Of a stretch of 64,000 nt of DNA, positions 6,920-16,039 are shown piece by piece. Under the pieces are notes generated by a model. It was not told where the DNA came from and searched no databases. It was given only the letters and a program-made list of their open reading frames with translations. The DNA comes from Citrifermentans bremense (GTDB lineage: Bacteria > Desulfobacterota > Desulfuromonadia > Geobacterales > Geobacteraceae), in NCBI RefSeq assembly GCF_014218275.1, contig NZ_AP023213.1:3827501-3891500 (forward strand), given 5' to 3'. The position numbers and the translations under genes were made by a program. How positions within the stretch are numbered: position 1 is the stretch's first letter; every line of letters begins with the position of its first letter.

Positions 6920-9106
6920 TTAATGATTATAATGAGCCTCGCATCCCGACTCCGGGGAGGTGCAGACCAGGGGCAGCGCCGCATCGGCGGGCCAGCGCCC
7001 GACTTCGGTCCCGGCGCGGGTAACGCAGAGGTAGCAAAGCACCGTCCCCTCCCCCCCGGGGCACAGGGGGAAGAGCGGAACTCGCGCGCCTGCGCTGCGC
7101 CCAAGGAAATAACGGCCGATGCTTCCGCTTCCCTGCCAGGTCCCGTCCTTGAGCACCTGCAACTCCCCCTCCCCCTCCCCCAACTGCACGTCCAGGCGCC
7201 ACTCCCCGGCGCCGAGCAGGTGCAGCGAGAGCGAGTCCTCGGGGCGCAATACTGTCTCCAGCGGCTGCACTCCCTCGATGCGGAAATAGAAGTACTCCAG
7301 ATCGTAGGCGTAGTAGAAGGACTGCAACAGGTTGTCGCTGTGGTGCATCGCTCCCCCCTGCCGGGTCAGGTCGTAGAGCCCCGCCGAGAGCCACTCGAAG
7401 TAGTCGTTCCCCACCTCGGATATGGACGGGGTGACCAGCCCCGCGGGAGCGCGCACGAACCCTGGCGGGCGCTCCTTCTTTATCGGCCGGTGCAGTTCGT
7501 CGGGGACCTCGAGTGCCAGCAGCTGGTAGACGCTCATCAGGTGGCTGCGAAACAGCAGGTCGAACCTTCCGGCGTGGGGGGAGAAGTGGTCGTCGCCGTA
7601 CCACCAGAACCAGTCGCTCCCCTGCGCCGCGTAAAGGGCCATGCAGGCCTGGCGCGCGGCCTCGTCGCCGCTCTCCCCCCCGGCCAGAAGCGTCGCCACC
7701 GCCGGGCTTTTCTGTACCGCCGCGGCACGCGCCTTGGCGATGTACTCCCAGCCGAGGTTCTCCTCGGGTTTCCCGATCCAGATGCCGTAGTCGGCGTTGA
7801 TCCAGGAGCCAGGATGGACGTGCTCCAGGACGCGCCGCTCGCCGCTGTGCCGCAACACCTCCGAGAAGGTCGCGAGCTTCACCCCGGTGGTCTGCGCCAG
7901 GGCCGCGTAGAGCCGGGAGAGGAAGGGAAAGCCGTTGTCCTGGTAGTGCTCCCAGGCGTTCTCGCCATCGAGGATCACCGGCACCACCTGCGCCTGGCGG
8001 CTGCGCTGCCTGACCTCCTTCACCCGCCCCACGAAGTCCGCAACCGCCCTTTCCGTCTCCCACTGGGAATAGCTGAAACCGATCAGGTCCGACAGCCCCT
8101 GGTCCCGGAAAAAGAGAGCGATCTCGCGGCCATCCTCACTGAAGGTGTAGGGGTGGTACAACGGCTCCCGCTCACGCGCGAGCCCACCCGGCAGGGTGTG
8201 GGCCAGCACCCATTCGTCTGAAGCGGTCCAGGAAAGCCCCGTCTGCGCCATGATGCCGAGCGCCTCGTCGCTCACCGACCCTTCCGAGGGCCAGATCCCC
8301 GTGGGGGGGAAGCCGAAGAGGCGCTCGAAGCTGGCGATCGCGTGCAGCAACTGGGCCCTTGCGTCCTCAGGGTAGCAGAAGGGGATACTGGGGAGCTTCG
8401 CCTTGGGAAGGGCGACCCGCGCGATCCCCGAGTCGCAAAGAAGCGGCAGGATCGGGTGAAAGTAGGGGGTGACCGAAAGCTCGACCTTCCCTTCCTGGTG
8501 CAGCTTCTTGTAAAGGGGTATCACCTGGGAGATCAGCTCGCGCTGCGCCTCGAAGAGCAGGTCCTTGTCCTCCTGGGTGAAACTGCCCCCCTTGCGGATC
8601 AGCTCCCTGAAGACGGGGAAGCGCCGCCTCGCCGCCTCGCCGGTCCAGGTGAGGTAGAACCAGACCTGGAGGTCCAGGAGGTCCTGGTCGGAAAAGGAGT
8701 CAAGGCGCAGAGCGGCCGCCCCCGGGGCGCCCTCCCCGGCCCGCGCGAAAAGCTCCCGGTAGCGGGGGTGCGGCTCGATCATGCGCCGCCGGTTGGCGGA
8801 GAAGAAGTTCTCCAGGATGAAGAGCCGATCGGCCGCGTCGAGCTCGGCGGGCGAGCGGCGGGCGCGGGCCAGGAACGGGTCCACCGCCTTCCCCTGGGCG
8901 TAGTCGAGGATCTGCTCCAAAAGCGAGGGGACCAGGTTGAACACCACCTTGGCGCCTTCGACCGCATCGACGATGGCCGGCATGTCGTAGTAGTCCTTCA
9001 CCGCATGCAGGTAGGCCCAGGGGAGGACGTACTCCCCCCGGACCGGATCCTTGTAGAAAGGCTGGTGCATGTGCCAGAGAAACGACACGTACAGTGGCTC
9101 GGTCAT
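6920..9106 (-). CDS. Glycoside hydrolase family 57 enzyme (alpha-glucan acting)
   Basis: A 728-residue protein beginning with the GH57 signature HMHQPFY (residues 12-18) in a (beta/alpha)7-barrel. Further family motifs are TPYFHPILPLLCDSG, TGIWPSEGS near 270 and LDGENAWEHY, the last two carrying candidate catalytic acids. The C-terminal third looks like a beta-sandwich domain. GH57 includes amylases, 4-alpha-glucanotransferases and branching enzymes; the glgA neighbour suggests glycogen building or turnover. GTG 9112 and ATG 9109 are also in frame; ATG 9106 has the best spacing to AAAGGGG. Confidence 0.9.
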   Translation of the reverse strand: MTEPLYVSFLWHMHQPFYKDPVRGEYVLPWAYLHAVKDYYDMPAIVDAVEGAKVVFNLVPSLLEQILDYAQGKAVDPFLARARRSPAELDAADRLFILENFFSANRRRMIEPHPRYRELFARAGEGAPGAAALRLDSFSDQDLLDLQVWFYLTWTGEAARRRFPVFRELIRKGGSFTQEDKDLLFEAQRELISQVIPLYKKLHQEGKVELSVTPYFHPILPLLCDSGIARVALPKAKLPSIPFCYPEDARAQLLHAIASFERLFGFPPTGIWPSEGSVSDEALGIMAQTGLSWTASDEWVLAHTLPGGLAREREPLYHPYTFSEDGREIALFFRDQGLSDLIGFSYSQWETERAVADFVGRVKEVRQRSRQAQVVPVILDGENAWEHYQDNGFPFLSRLYAALAQTTGVKLATFSEVLRHSGERRVLEHVHPGSWINADYGIWIGKPEENLGWEYIAKARAAAVQKSPAVATLLAGGESGDEAARQACMALYAAQGSDWFWWYGDDHFSPHAGRFDLLFRSHLMSVYQLLALEVPDELHRPIKKERPPGFVRAPAGLVTPSISEVGNDYFEWLSAGLYDLTRQGGAMHHSDNLLQSFYYAYDLEYFYFRIEGVQPLETVLRPEDSLSLHLLGAGEWRLDVQLGEGEGELQVLKDGTWQGSGSIGRYFLGRSAGARVPLFPLCPGGEGTVLCYLCVTRAGTEVGRWPADAALPLVCTSPESGCEAHYNH

Positions 9107-9157
9107 CATCACCCCTTTGCGGCGGCTGGCGCCCCTGCCGCCCCGCCCCCAAGCACG

Positions 9158-11668
9158 CTATTGGCCCAGCTCCTTCTTCCAGTTTTCCACTTTCTGCATG
9201 TACTCAGCGAGGAGCTTCTCCGCCCGCCTCTGCTCCTTCGCTTCGGCGACCACGTGGATCACGGGCTGGTACTGGTCCGGCAGCACCAGAACCCAGTCGT
9301 TGACGAAGGAGACCTTGATGCCGTCGATGAAGCTCGCCTCCTTGTCGAGGCTGTCCTCGCTCATCTTGCGCATGATCCCGCCCTTCTTCTCCCAGACGCA
9401 GGGGACCTTTCCCTGCAAAAAGGAGCTGCGCGGCACTTCCTTCAGGACACTGGATAGGGGTAGGCCGACGGCGGTGGAAAGCTCGATGGTCTTCGCCACG
9501 GTGAACATGCCGTCGAAGGCCGCCTGGAACTTCGGGAAGGCGAAACGCCCCCCCATCGATCCGGCCATGATCACCTCCGGCGAGATGGACGCCTCGATCA
9601 TGGAGCGCTCCATGCTCTTCGTGCGGCGCACAGAAGAGCCGTTTTCCTGAGCCAGCTGCTCGATGACCGAAGGTGCCGAGACCGGGACGGCAAGGGCGCC
9701 CCGGGCGCCGCTTTTCAGCATGAGCGCGGTCATGAGACAGAGGAGCTCCTCCGGCGCGTAGATCCTGCCGGTCTCGTCCACGAGGACGATTTCCTCGGCG
9801 GTCGGGTCGAGCCAGAAGCCGGCCCTTGCCTCCAGCGTCACCACGATCTTCGCGAGCTGCTGCAGGGAATTCGGCTTCTCGTCCAGCGTCTTCGCGCCGC
9901 GCTGCTCGTCCAGGTAGGTGTTGAGCCCGATCACCTCGCACCCCAGATCGTTCAGTATCTGCGGCAGAATCTGCCCCGCCGGGGAGTGGTTGAAGTCGAT
10001 CACCACCTTGGCGCCTGCCCCCCTGATCACCTGCTGGTCCAGGCCGCGGAAGAACCCCTCGCGGTAGAAATCCATCACCTGCGGCAGCTCGGTGATCCCC
10101 CCCGGCTCCATGTAATGGGCGCGCCTGAAGTTTTCCTTGTAGAAGATCCTCTCCACGTTTTTCCCCATGGAGGAGGAGAAATCGAGCCCGTCCGCGTCCA
10201 GAAAGACGATCTCGGTGGTGGCCGGATCATCGGTGGACTGGCGGAAATGCACCCCCCCCACCTCGCCGAAGGTGCGCAGCTTGTAGCGCAGGATCGGGAG
10301 CGAAACCATCTTGATGTCGCGCACATTGACCCCGGCGGAGAGGATCCCCCCCAAAAAGCTTCGCTTCAGCATGCGGGAGGAGAGGGTGGCGTCACGGCCG
10401 ACGAGGACGTGGCTCCCCTTGGGGAGCGAGGTGCCGTACGCGCAGCCGAGCTTGGCCACGAACTCCGGTGTGAGCTCGATGTTGGTGAGCCCCTTGATCA
10501 TCTCCCCCTCGAAGAGCGACTTCTTCCAGCGCTCCCCCCAGATGAGGTTGCCGGTCACGGTGGAGCCGGACTCGATCACCTTGCGGGGCCAGATCTTCAC
10601 GTCCCTTTTGATGTAGCTTTCCTCGCCTATGGAGGTGTCGTCTGCGACTACCCCACCCTCTTCCATGGTGGTGGCGGGGCCTACGCTCACGTTGTTGCAG
10701 ATGACGCAGTCGGTGATCTTAGCCCCCTTCTTGATGTAGACGTTGTCCCAGATGACGGCGCGGGAGAGCTTCACCCCCGGCTCGATGGTGCAGTTGCGTC
10801 CGATCACGCTGTCCTTGATCTGGCTGCCCCCCTTGACCTGGGAGTTGTCCCCCACCACCACGGTCCCCTCGACCGCCGTCCCCTCACCGAGCTTCACGTC
10901 GAGCCCAAGGCGCAGGTCCGCCCCCGCCATCTCCCGCCGGGACTCGTCCACCTTGACGCTGACCTTCCCCTTCAGTATGTCGTGGTGCGCCTCGCGGTAG
11001 GAGTCGGTATTGCCGATGTCGCGCCAGTACCCCTTGACCGGGAAGCCGAAGAGCGCCGACTTCTTCTTCAAGAGGAGCGGGAAGAGGTCCTGCGAGAAGT
11101 CGAAGTTCTCCCCCTCGGGGATGTACTTGAAGATCTCGGGCTCGAGCACGTAGATCCCGGTGTTGATGGTGTCCGAGATCACCTCGCCCCACCCCGGCTT
11201 CTCCAGGAACTGGGTGATCCGCTTCTCCTTGTCCGTGATCACCACGCCGAACTGCAGCGGGTCCTTCACCGAGGTGAGGGTGATGGTGGCAAGGGCCTTG
11301 TTGCTCTCGTGGAAGTCGATCACCTTCTGCAGGTTGAAGTCGGTTAGCAGGTCGCCGCTTATGATCAGGAAGCGCTCGTCCAGGTACTTCTCCGCGCATT
11401 TCACCGCCCCCGCGGTACCCATGTCCTCAAGGGGGGTGACGTAGGTGATCCTGACGCCAAGGTCGGCGCCGTCCCGGAAGAAGTTCTTGATCACGCTAGG
11501 CTGGTGGTAGAGCAGCATGACGAGGTCGGTGATCTGGTATTTCTTCAAAAGTTCCACGATGTGAAGCATGATGGGACGGTTCATCAGCGGAACCATCGGC
11601 TTGGGGATGTTGCAGGTAAGCGGCTGCATGCGGGTGCCAAATCCTCCCGCCATAATGACTGCCTTCAT
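9158..11668 (-). CDS. Sugar-phosphate nucleotidyltransferase fused to a phosphomannomutase-like domain
   Basis: An 836-residue fusion. Residues 1-235 are a nucleotidyltransferase with AGGFGTRMQPLT (7-18), probably making GDP-mannose or another sugar nucleotide. About 245-370 is a left-handed beta-helix of hexapeptides. Residues 380-836 resemble alpha-D-phosphohexomutases. The mutase half looks inactive: the phosphoserine loop expected as TASHNP reads HFRQSTDDPATT and the metal loop expected as DGDADR reads DPTAEEIVLVDE. Such fusions are known in Geobacter relatives and cyanobacteria. The gene lies between the response regulator and GH57, suggesting a role in storage or surface glycan supply. 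Confidence 0.9.
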   Translation of the reverse strand: MKAVIMAGGFGTRMQPLTCNIPKPMVPLMNRPIMLHIVELLKKYQITDLVMLLYHQPSVIKNFFRDGADLGVRITYVTPLEDMGTAGAVKCAEKYLDERFLIISGDLLTDFNLQKVIDFHESNKALATITLTSVKDPLQFGVVITDKEKRITQFLEKPGWGEVISDTINTGIYVLEPEIFKYIPEGENFDFSQDLFPLLLKKKSALFGFPVKGYWRDIGNTDSYREAHHDILKGKVSVKVDESRREMAGADLRLGLDVKLGEGTAVEGTVVVGDNSQVKGGSQIKDSVIGRNCTIEPGVKLSRAVIWDNVYIKKGAKITDCVICNNVSVGPATTMEEGGVVADDTSIGEESYIKRDVKIWPRKVIESGSTVTGNLIWGERWKKSLFEGEMIKGLTNIELTPEFVAKLGCAYGTSLPKGSHVLVGRDATLSSRMLKRSFLGGILSAGVNVRDIKMVSLPILRYKLRTFGEVGGVHFRQSTDDPATTEIVFLDADGLDFSSSMGKNVERIFYKENFRRAHYMEPGGITELPQVMDFYREGFFRGLDQQVIRGAGAKVVIDFNHSPAGQILPQILNDLGCEVIGLNTYLDEQRGAKTLDEKPNSLQQLAKIVVTLEARAGFWLDPTAEEIVLVDETGRIYAPEELLCLMTALMLKSGARGALAVPVSAPSVIEQLAQENGSSVRRTKSMERSMIEASISPEVIMAGSMGGRFAFPKFQAAFDGMFTVAKTIELSTAVGLPLSSVLKEVPRSSFLQGKVPCVWEKKGGIMRKMSEDSLDKEASFIDGIKVSFVNDWVLVLPDQYQPVIHVVAEAKEQRRAEKLLAEYMQKVENWKKELGQ

Positions 11669-11736
11669 AGAAACCCTCCAGAGATAACCGCAAAGTCAGA
11701 TTAAGATTGAGCTTAAGGGCCGGGCAGGATCGCGGG

Positions 11737-12111
11737 TCAGGTAAACGCCGCCTTCTGCCTCTTGGCAAGAACCCGGGAGATCTCGTCCTTCAACTCCTGC
11801 AGGTCGCTCGACTTCACCACGTAACCGTCGGCAAGCCAGGCGGAGAAGTCATCCTTGTAACAGGAAAAGGCGGTGCAAAGGATCACCGGGAGGGTGTGCC
11901 GCTCCTTGACGATGCGCTGCAAAAGCTCGATGCCGCTTTCGTTTTTCAACTTGATATCGATGACGGCCAGGTCGAAGCTGTCAGATTCGAGTTTCTCCAC
12001 CGCCTCCAGGGCCGAGGCGGCAGTCACCACGGAATAACCTTCGTCGCTTAACTCCTGCGCGTACAAAAGCCTGATATTCGCCTCGTCATCGACCACCAGC
12101 AGTTTTGCCAT
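11737..12111 (-). CDS. Single-domain response regulator (CheY-like receiver)
   Basis: A 124-residue stand-alone receiver. It has the acidic pair Asp8-Asp9, phospho-acceptor Asp52 in AVIDIKLK, Thr80 and Lys100 (YVVK). No output domain is present, so it must act by protein contact. It starts one base after the histidine kinase stop, so the two form a cognate pair on one transcript. The next gene downstream makes sugar nucleotides, so control of glycan metabolism is possible but unproven. Confidence 0.92.
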   Translation of the reverse strand: MAKLLVVDDEANIRLLYAQELSDEGYSVVTAASALEAVEKLESDSFDLAVIDIKLKNESGIELLQRIVKERHTLPVILCTAFSCYKDDFSAWLADGYVVKSSDLQELKDEISRVLAKRQKAAFT

Positions 12112-12112
12112 G

Positions 12113-13735
12113 TCAGATATTCTCCTTTCTCGTCAAGAGCCTGATGCTATAGGTATTGCCGCCGCCGGGACGGCTATATATGGTCAGGGAATTCCCCTGG
12201 CGCTCCAGGATCGACTTGCAAAGGGAAAGCCCCCCCCCCTCCCCCAGCTCCTGGGTCTGGAAAAACGGTGCGGTGAGCGCCTCCTGGGCGGTCTGGGTCA
12301 GGGGCTTGCCGCTGTCGCTGATCCGCAGCATCACGCCGTCGCCGTCGTTCAAGCTCTCCACGGTGAGCTCCCCCCCCTGCTCCATGCACGCCAGCGCCGT
12401 AGACGTGATGGTCTTCAGGCAGTAGCTGATCTGCTTGTAGTCGATGCGCACCATGGGAAGGTCGGAGGAGAGCTCCTGGCGGCAAACCACCTCCGCCTGC
12501 TCCATGGCCCCTTCCAGCTCGGCCAGGGCCTTGGTCACAAGCTCGTTCAGGTCCCAGAAGTCGGTGACCGGGAAGAGCGACTCCGAGTAATCCAGCACTT
12601 CGGACAGGACGTCTTCCAGCTGCCGGGTCTCGCGCACGATCGATTCGAGGTAGCTCCTTTTCTCGTCGTCCTCGGCGCTTCCCTTCAAAAGGGTGCGGGC
12701 GAAGCCGCCGATCACCATGAGCGGGTTGCGGATCGAGTGCGCGATGCTGGAGGTGATCTTCCCCACCAGCGCCATCTTCTCCATCTTCACTATCAGTTCC
12801 TGCTGCTCGCGCAGCTTCAGATTCGCCGACTTCTGCTTGGCGACTTCCTCCTGGAGCCGCTCGTAGAGCGAGGCGCGCTCCAGCGCGAAGGCGACCGGGA
12901 AGGCGAAGGTTTCCAGGGACTGCATGTCCTGCAGGGTGATCGGCTTTTGCGTGATGCAGTTGTCGGCGATGATCACGCCGATGCGGCGGTTACGGGAAAT
13001 GAGGGGCATGATGAGGAAGCAGTCGACGCCCAGTATGCGGGCCAGCCCCCGGTCGAGGTCCGGGTTGTTCAGCGCGTTCTCCACCAGGATGGGCTTTTTC
13101 CCCTGCAGGGCGCGGTTGAAGATGTGCCCCTGGTCGGCCAGCGGCACGGTGAGCTGGCTCAGGATGTCGTGGAACTTCACCTTTTCGTAGCTGAGCTTGG
13201 TCTTCTGGAAGTCGCGCGCCAGTTCCTTGAGGGTGAAGTTGCTGCGGCCGATGTCCTCCCAGGTCCGCCACGCCTCCTCGTAGTCGCGGGGCCCGACGCC
13301 GAGGTAGCCCCGGATGTGGCGGCGCTCCTTGTCTGTCATGAGCAGGAAGGCGCGGTTCATGCCGAACCCCTTTCCCGCCGTGATCGCCGTCATGGCGATG
13401 GAGAGTACCTCGTCGAGGTCGAGGGAGGTCTGCAGCACGATGCCGACCTCGCGCAGAAACTTGATCTCGCGGGTCTTGCTGTTCAAAAAGCTCAGCATCG
13501 CTTCCATCTGCGCCTTTTGTTCCTGAAACTCGGTCAGTATGAAAGGAAGGACGTCAGAGAGCGGGGAACCGGAGCCTTTCATCCGGGCCAGGTCGTTTTT
13601 GAAGCGGGGGCACTCCACACACTTCTCCACCACCCTGCGGCGGTGCGATGTGTAAAGATCCTCCTCCCCCTCCCCCACATAGGGGCAGTTCTCCGGCTCG
13701 ACCTCTTCCCTGCTCCAGCAACATTCCCAATCCAA
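12113..13735 (-). CDS. GAF-domain sensor histidine kinase with Cys-rich N-terminus and divergent ATPase
   Basis: A 540-residue soluble kinase. The N-terminus holds Cys5, Cys6, Cys17, Cys39 and Cys42, a spacing like a metal or redox cluster site. A GAF domain spans about 92-295, and the dimerisation helix carries His333 in AHSIRNP. The ATPase domain is atypical: the N-box reads TITSTALACM with no Asn, and the G1 box reads DSGKPL, although the G2-like GEGGGLSLCK remains. The start is TTG 13735, four bases after GGAGG. It heads the kinase-receiver operon behind a good promoter at 13787-13814. Confidence 0.9.
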   Translation of the reverse strand: MDWECCWSREEVEPENCPYVGEGEEDLYTSHRRRVVEKCVECPRFKNDLARMKGSGSPLSDVLPFILTEFQEQKAQMEAMLSFLNSKTREIKFLREVGIVLQTSLDLDEVLSIAMTAITAGKGFGMNRAFLLMTDKERRHIRGYLGVGPRDYEEAWRTWEDIGRSNFTLKELARDFQKTKLSYEKVKFHDILSQLTVPLADQGHIFNRALQGKKPILVENALNNPDLDRGLARILGVDCFLIMPLISRNRRIGVIIADNCITQKPITLQDMQSLETFAFPVAFALERASLYERLQEEVAKQKSANLKLREQQELIVKMEKMALVGKITSSIAHSIRNPLMVIGGFARTLLKGSAEDDEKRSYLESIVRETRQLEDVLSEVLDYSESLFPVTDFWDLNELVTKALAELEGAMEQAEVVCRQELSSDLPMVRIDYKQISYCLKTITSTALACMEQGGELTVESLNDGDGVMLRISDSGKPLTQTAQEALTAPFFQTQELGEGGGLSLCKSILERQGNSLTIYSRPGGGNTYSIRLLTRKENI

Positions 13736-13786
13736 GCTACCTCCAGGAAACCAACTTCATGATCTGGACACCGCGGAAACGGGCAA

Positions 13787-13814
13787 ATTATAGCAGCCTC
13801 TTTCGTCATATCAA
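13787..13814 (-). promoter_or_regulatory. Sigma-70 promoter of the histidine kinase operon
   Basis: TTGATA (minus strand 13814-13809) and a perfect TATAAT (13792-13787) are spaced by 16 bases. Transcription would start near 13780, giving a leader of about 45 bases. Confidence 0.65.
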
Positions 13815-13985
13815 GCGCATTCTGCGCTTTTCGATAAAAATGTTAATTAATATTTTAGATTCAAACGCTTGAAGCGCGGCTTCCGTGCCGGGGGCGCCGG
13901 TTGCGCCGTGAGAGGCGGCGGACCTGGGAAGGAGGGGGTGCTGAAGGGAGGGGACGGGGACCGGAACTAATAAATTGGAATCAAC

Positions 13986-14022
13986 AAAAACGGCACGTTC
14001 CCTCCTACAAGGAAACGTGCCG
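13986..14022 (-). terminator. Rho-independent terminator of the Crp/Fnr gene
   Basis: CGGCACGTT (13991-13999) pairs with AACGTGCCG (14014-14022), and CC/GG extend the stem. Read on the minus strand it is followed by TTTTTGTTG. Confidence 0.85.
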
Positions 14023-14074
14023 TTGCGAACTTTGTCGCCGCGCGATGCGGGGCGGCGATTAGGGAATGCGGGTC

Positions 14075-14758
14075 TTATTTGCCCGCGATCATCCTCAGTT
14101 TTTCCATCTGCATAATGGTCACCTTGTTGCCGTCCATCTCGATGACCCCCTCGTCCTTCATCTTCTTGAAGGTGCGGGAGAGGGTCTCGCTCACGGTCCC
14201 CAGGCGGGAGGCGAGCTCCCCCTTGCGCATGTCCAGCTCCAAGTAGGTCTTTCCCTGGTAACTGGTGCTCTTCCTGGCGGCGAGCTCGATGAGGTAGGAG
14301 GCGACCCTCGCGGGAGCGTCGGCGAAGGAGAGTTCCTCGATCTGGTGCGCGAAGCGGCGCAGCAGCATGGAGAGCGAGGCGATCAGGTTCATCGAGAAAC
14401 GCGGGTTTCGCTCCAACAGCCCCATGAAGGCGCCTCTGGAGAAGAAGAACACCTCCCCCTTCTCGACGCCGCGCGCCTCGGCGGGGTACTTGCCGTCGCC
14501 GAAAAAGGCGGCCTCGGCGAAGGTCTCGATGGGGTGCACCATGTGCAGCACCTTTTCTCTGCCGTCCGGGGAGATCTTGCAGAGTTTGAGGGCGCCCGAG
14601 GCGAGGAGGTAGAACCCTTCCGCCTTCTCCCCCTCGGTGAACAGGGTCTCTCCCTTGGCAAAGGCGCGGCGTACGGCGATGGCGGCAACCTCCGCCAGGT
14701 ACTCGTCGTCCAGCCCCGAAAACAGCAACGCCTTCTTGATTATGTCTTTATTTTCCAT
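14075..14758 (-). CDS. Crp/Fnr-family transcriptional regulator
   Basis: A 227-residue regulator with an N-terminal cyclic-nucleotide-binding-like beta-roll (about 12-125), a dimer helix and a C-terminal winged helix (about 168-215) with the recognition stretch LASRLGTVSETLSRTFKKM. The four N-terminal cysteines of Fnr are absent, so it is not an oxygen-sensing 4Fe-4S protein; it is closer to Dnr-like or other effector-sensing members. It is monocistronic, divergent from lptF and has its own terminator. Effector and targets are unknown. Confidence 0.92.
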   Translation of the reverse strand: MENKDIIKKALLFSGLDDEYLAEVAAIAVRRAFAKGETLFTEGEKAEGFYLLASGALKLCKISPDGREKVLHMVHPIETFAEAAFFGDGKYPAEARGVEKGEVFFFSRGAFMGLLERNPRFSMNLIASLSMLLRRFAHQIEELSFADAPARVASYLIELAARKSTSYQGKTYLELDMRKGELASRLGTVSETLSRTFKKMKDEGVIEMDGNKVTIMQMEKLRMIAGK

Positions 14759-14836
14759 GTCCCCCTTTTACCCAAAGCGAAAACAAAGGTCAAGCTCCAA
14801 TAGGATCCAGAAGATCCTCAAGGCCCCTGTCCTTCC

Positions 14837-14865
14837 TTTACTTCGCGCGCCATCTGCGGTATCAT
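14837..14865 (+). promoter_or_regulatory. Probable promoter of lptF-lptG, giving a near-leaderless mRNA
   Basis: TTTACT (14837-14842) and TATCAT (14860-14865) are 17 bases apart. Transcription would begin near 14872, only a few bases before the ATG at 14876. Confidence 0.45.
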
Positions 14866-14875
14866 GCCGAACTTC

Positions 14876-16039
14876 ATGAAAAAGACCCTTTACGCTTACA
14901 TCTTCAAGGAAATCCCCCCCCCTTTCCTGGTCGGCATGGTGACCTTCACCTTCGTGCTCCTCATGGGACGCTTCCTCAAGCTGGCGGAGATGGTGGTGGA
15001 GAAGGGGGTCCCCTTCGGCGACGTGGTCCGGATGGTGGCATACCTCCTCCCGCCGTTCTGGCTCTTCACCATCCCGATGGCGCTTTTGCTCGCCATGCTG
15101 CTTGCCTTCGGCCGCCTTTCCGGCGACAGCGAAATCACCGCCATGAAGAGTTGCGGCATCAGTCTCTACGGGCTCCTCCCGCCCCCCCTGGTTTTCGCCG
15201 CCTGCGCCACCCTAGCCTGCCTCTGGGTCACCGTCTACGCCGTCCCCTGGGGGAACTCCGGCTTCAAGAAGCTCATGGTGGAGATCGCCCAGAGCAGCGC
15301 GGGGATCGCCATCAAGGAGAAGGTCTTCAACAACGCCTTCCCCGACATGGTCATCTACACCCAGACCCTGGATACCAAGGCTCAGACCATGGGTGGGGTG
15401 ATCGTTCACGACGAGCGGGATCCCCGCACCCCGACCACCATCTTCGCCTCCACCGGCGCGCTGGTCTCCGACCCCAAATCGAACTCCATGGAGTTCCAGC
15501 TGCGTAACGGATCCATCCACCGCGCCGAGGAAAAGGGGGGGTACCGGATGGTGCAGTTCCAGGAATACAACCTGAGGGTGTCGCTCGCCGAGGGGGGGAG
15601 CAAGGCCCCCAGGAAGGCGAGCGAGATGACGCTCGACGAGCTGCTTCACCCCCCAAAGGGAGCACAGCAAAAGGAGATCCTCTCCAGGGGCCTCGAATAC
15701 CACGGCCGCCTGGCACTCCCCTTCTCCTGTTTCGTCTTCACGCTTTTGGCCATACCTCTGGGGATCCAGAACCGCCGCTCGGGGAAGGCCTCCGGGTTCT
15801 CCCTTAGCATCGGCGTCATACTCCTTTACTACGTCGCCCTCTCCGCCTTCAAGACGCTCGGGGAGCGGGGCATGCTGCCGCCGCTTGCAGCCGGATGGGG
15901 CCCGAACCTCGTATTCCTCCTGGCGGGTATCTACCTGTTCAAGAAAACGGCCGACGAAGAACGTCTTCCCATCTTCTACCTCTACCCGCGCCTGAAGGAG
16001 GCGTTGCGGGGACGCCTGGGCAAGGGGGGGAAACGATGA
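14876..16039 (+). CDS. lptF: LPS export ABC transporter permease LptF (YjgP/YjgQ family)
   Basis: A polytopic inner-membrane protein with three N-terminal and three C-terminal membrane segments around a periplasmic beta-jellyroll (about 105-270). With LptG and LptB2 it pulls lipopolysaccharide from the inner membrane. Family marks are the N-terminal YIFKEI and the C-terminal LAIPLGIQNRRSGKA coupling helix. An in-frame ATG at 14864 lies inside the likely -10 box, so I prefer ATG 14876 (387 residues); no ribosome site precedes either. It overlaps lptG by ATGA. LptB is not in this window. Confidence 0.9.
   Translation: MKKTLYAYIFKEIPPPFLVGMVTFTFVLLMGRFLKLAEMVVEKGVPFGDVVRMVAYLLPPFWLFTIPMALLLAMLLAFGRLSGDSEITAMKSCGISLYGLLPPPLVFAACATLACLWVTVYAVPWGNSGFKKLMVEIAQSSAGIAIKEKVFNNAFPDMVIYTQTLDTKAQTMGGVIVHDERDPRTPTTIFASTGALVSDPKSNSMEFQLRNGSIHRAEEKGGYRMVQFQEYNLRVSLAEGGSKAPRKASEMTLDELLHPPKGAQQKEILSRGLEYHGRLALPFSCFVFTLLAIPLGIQNRRSGKASGFSLSIGVILLYYVALSAFKTLGERGMLPPLAAGWGPNLVFLLAGIYLFKKTADEERLPIFYLYPRLKEALRGRLGKGGKR

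Larger units (their letters stand above)
13736..14074. other. Intergenic region between the histidine kinase and Crp/Fnr gene
   Basis: This 339-base gap holds the kinase promoter (13787-13814) and the Crp/Fnr gene terminator (13986-14022). The stretch 13815-13985, AT-rich at first and then G-rich, shows no ORF or repeat I can support. Confidence 0.6.

Noticed and set aside
12110-13762. 550-codon plus-strand frame opposite the histidine kinase
   Set aside because: Composition is that of a shadow frame and the kinase-receiver pair explains the region.
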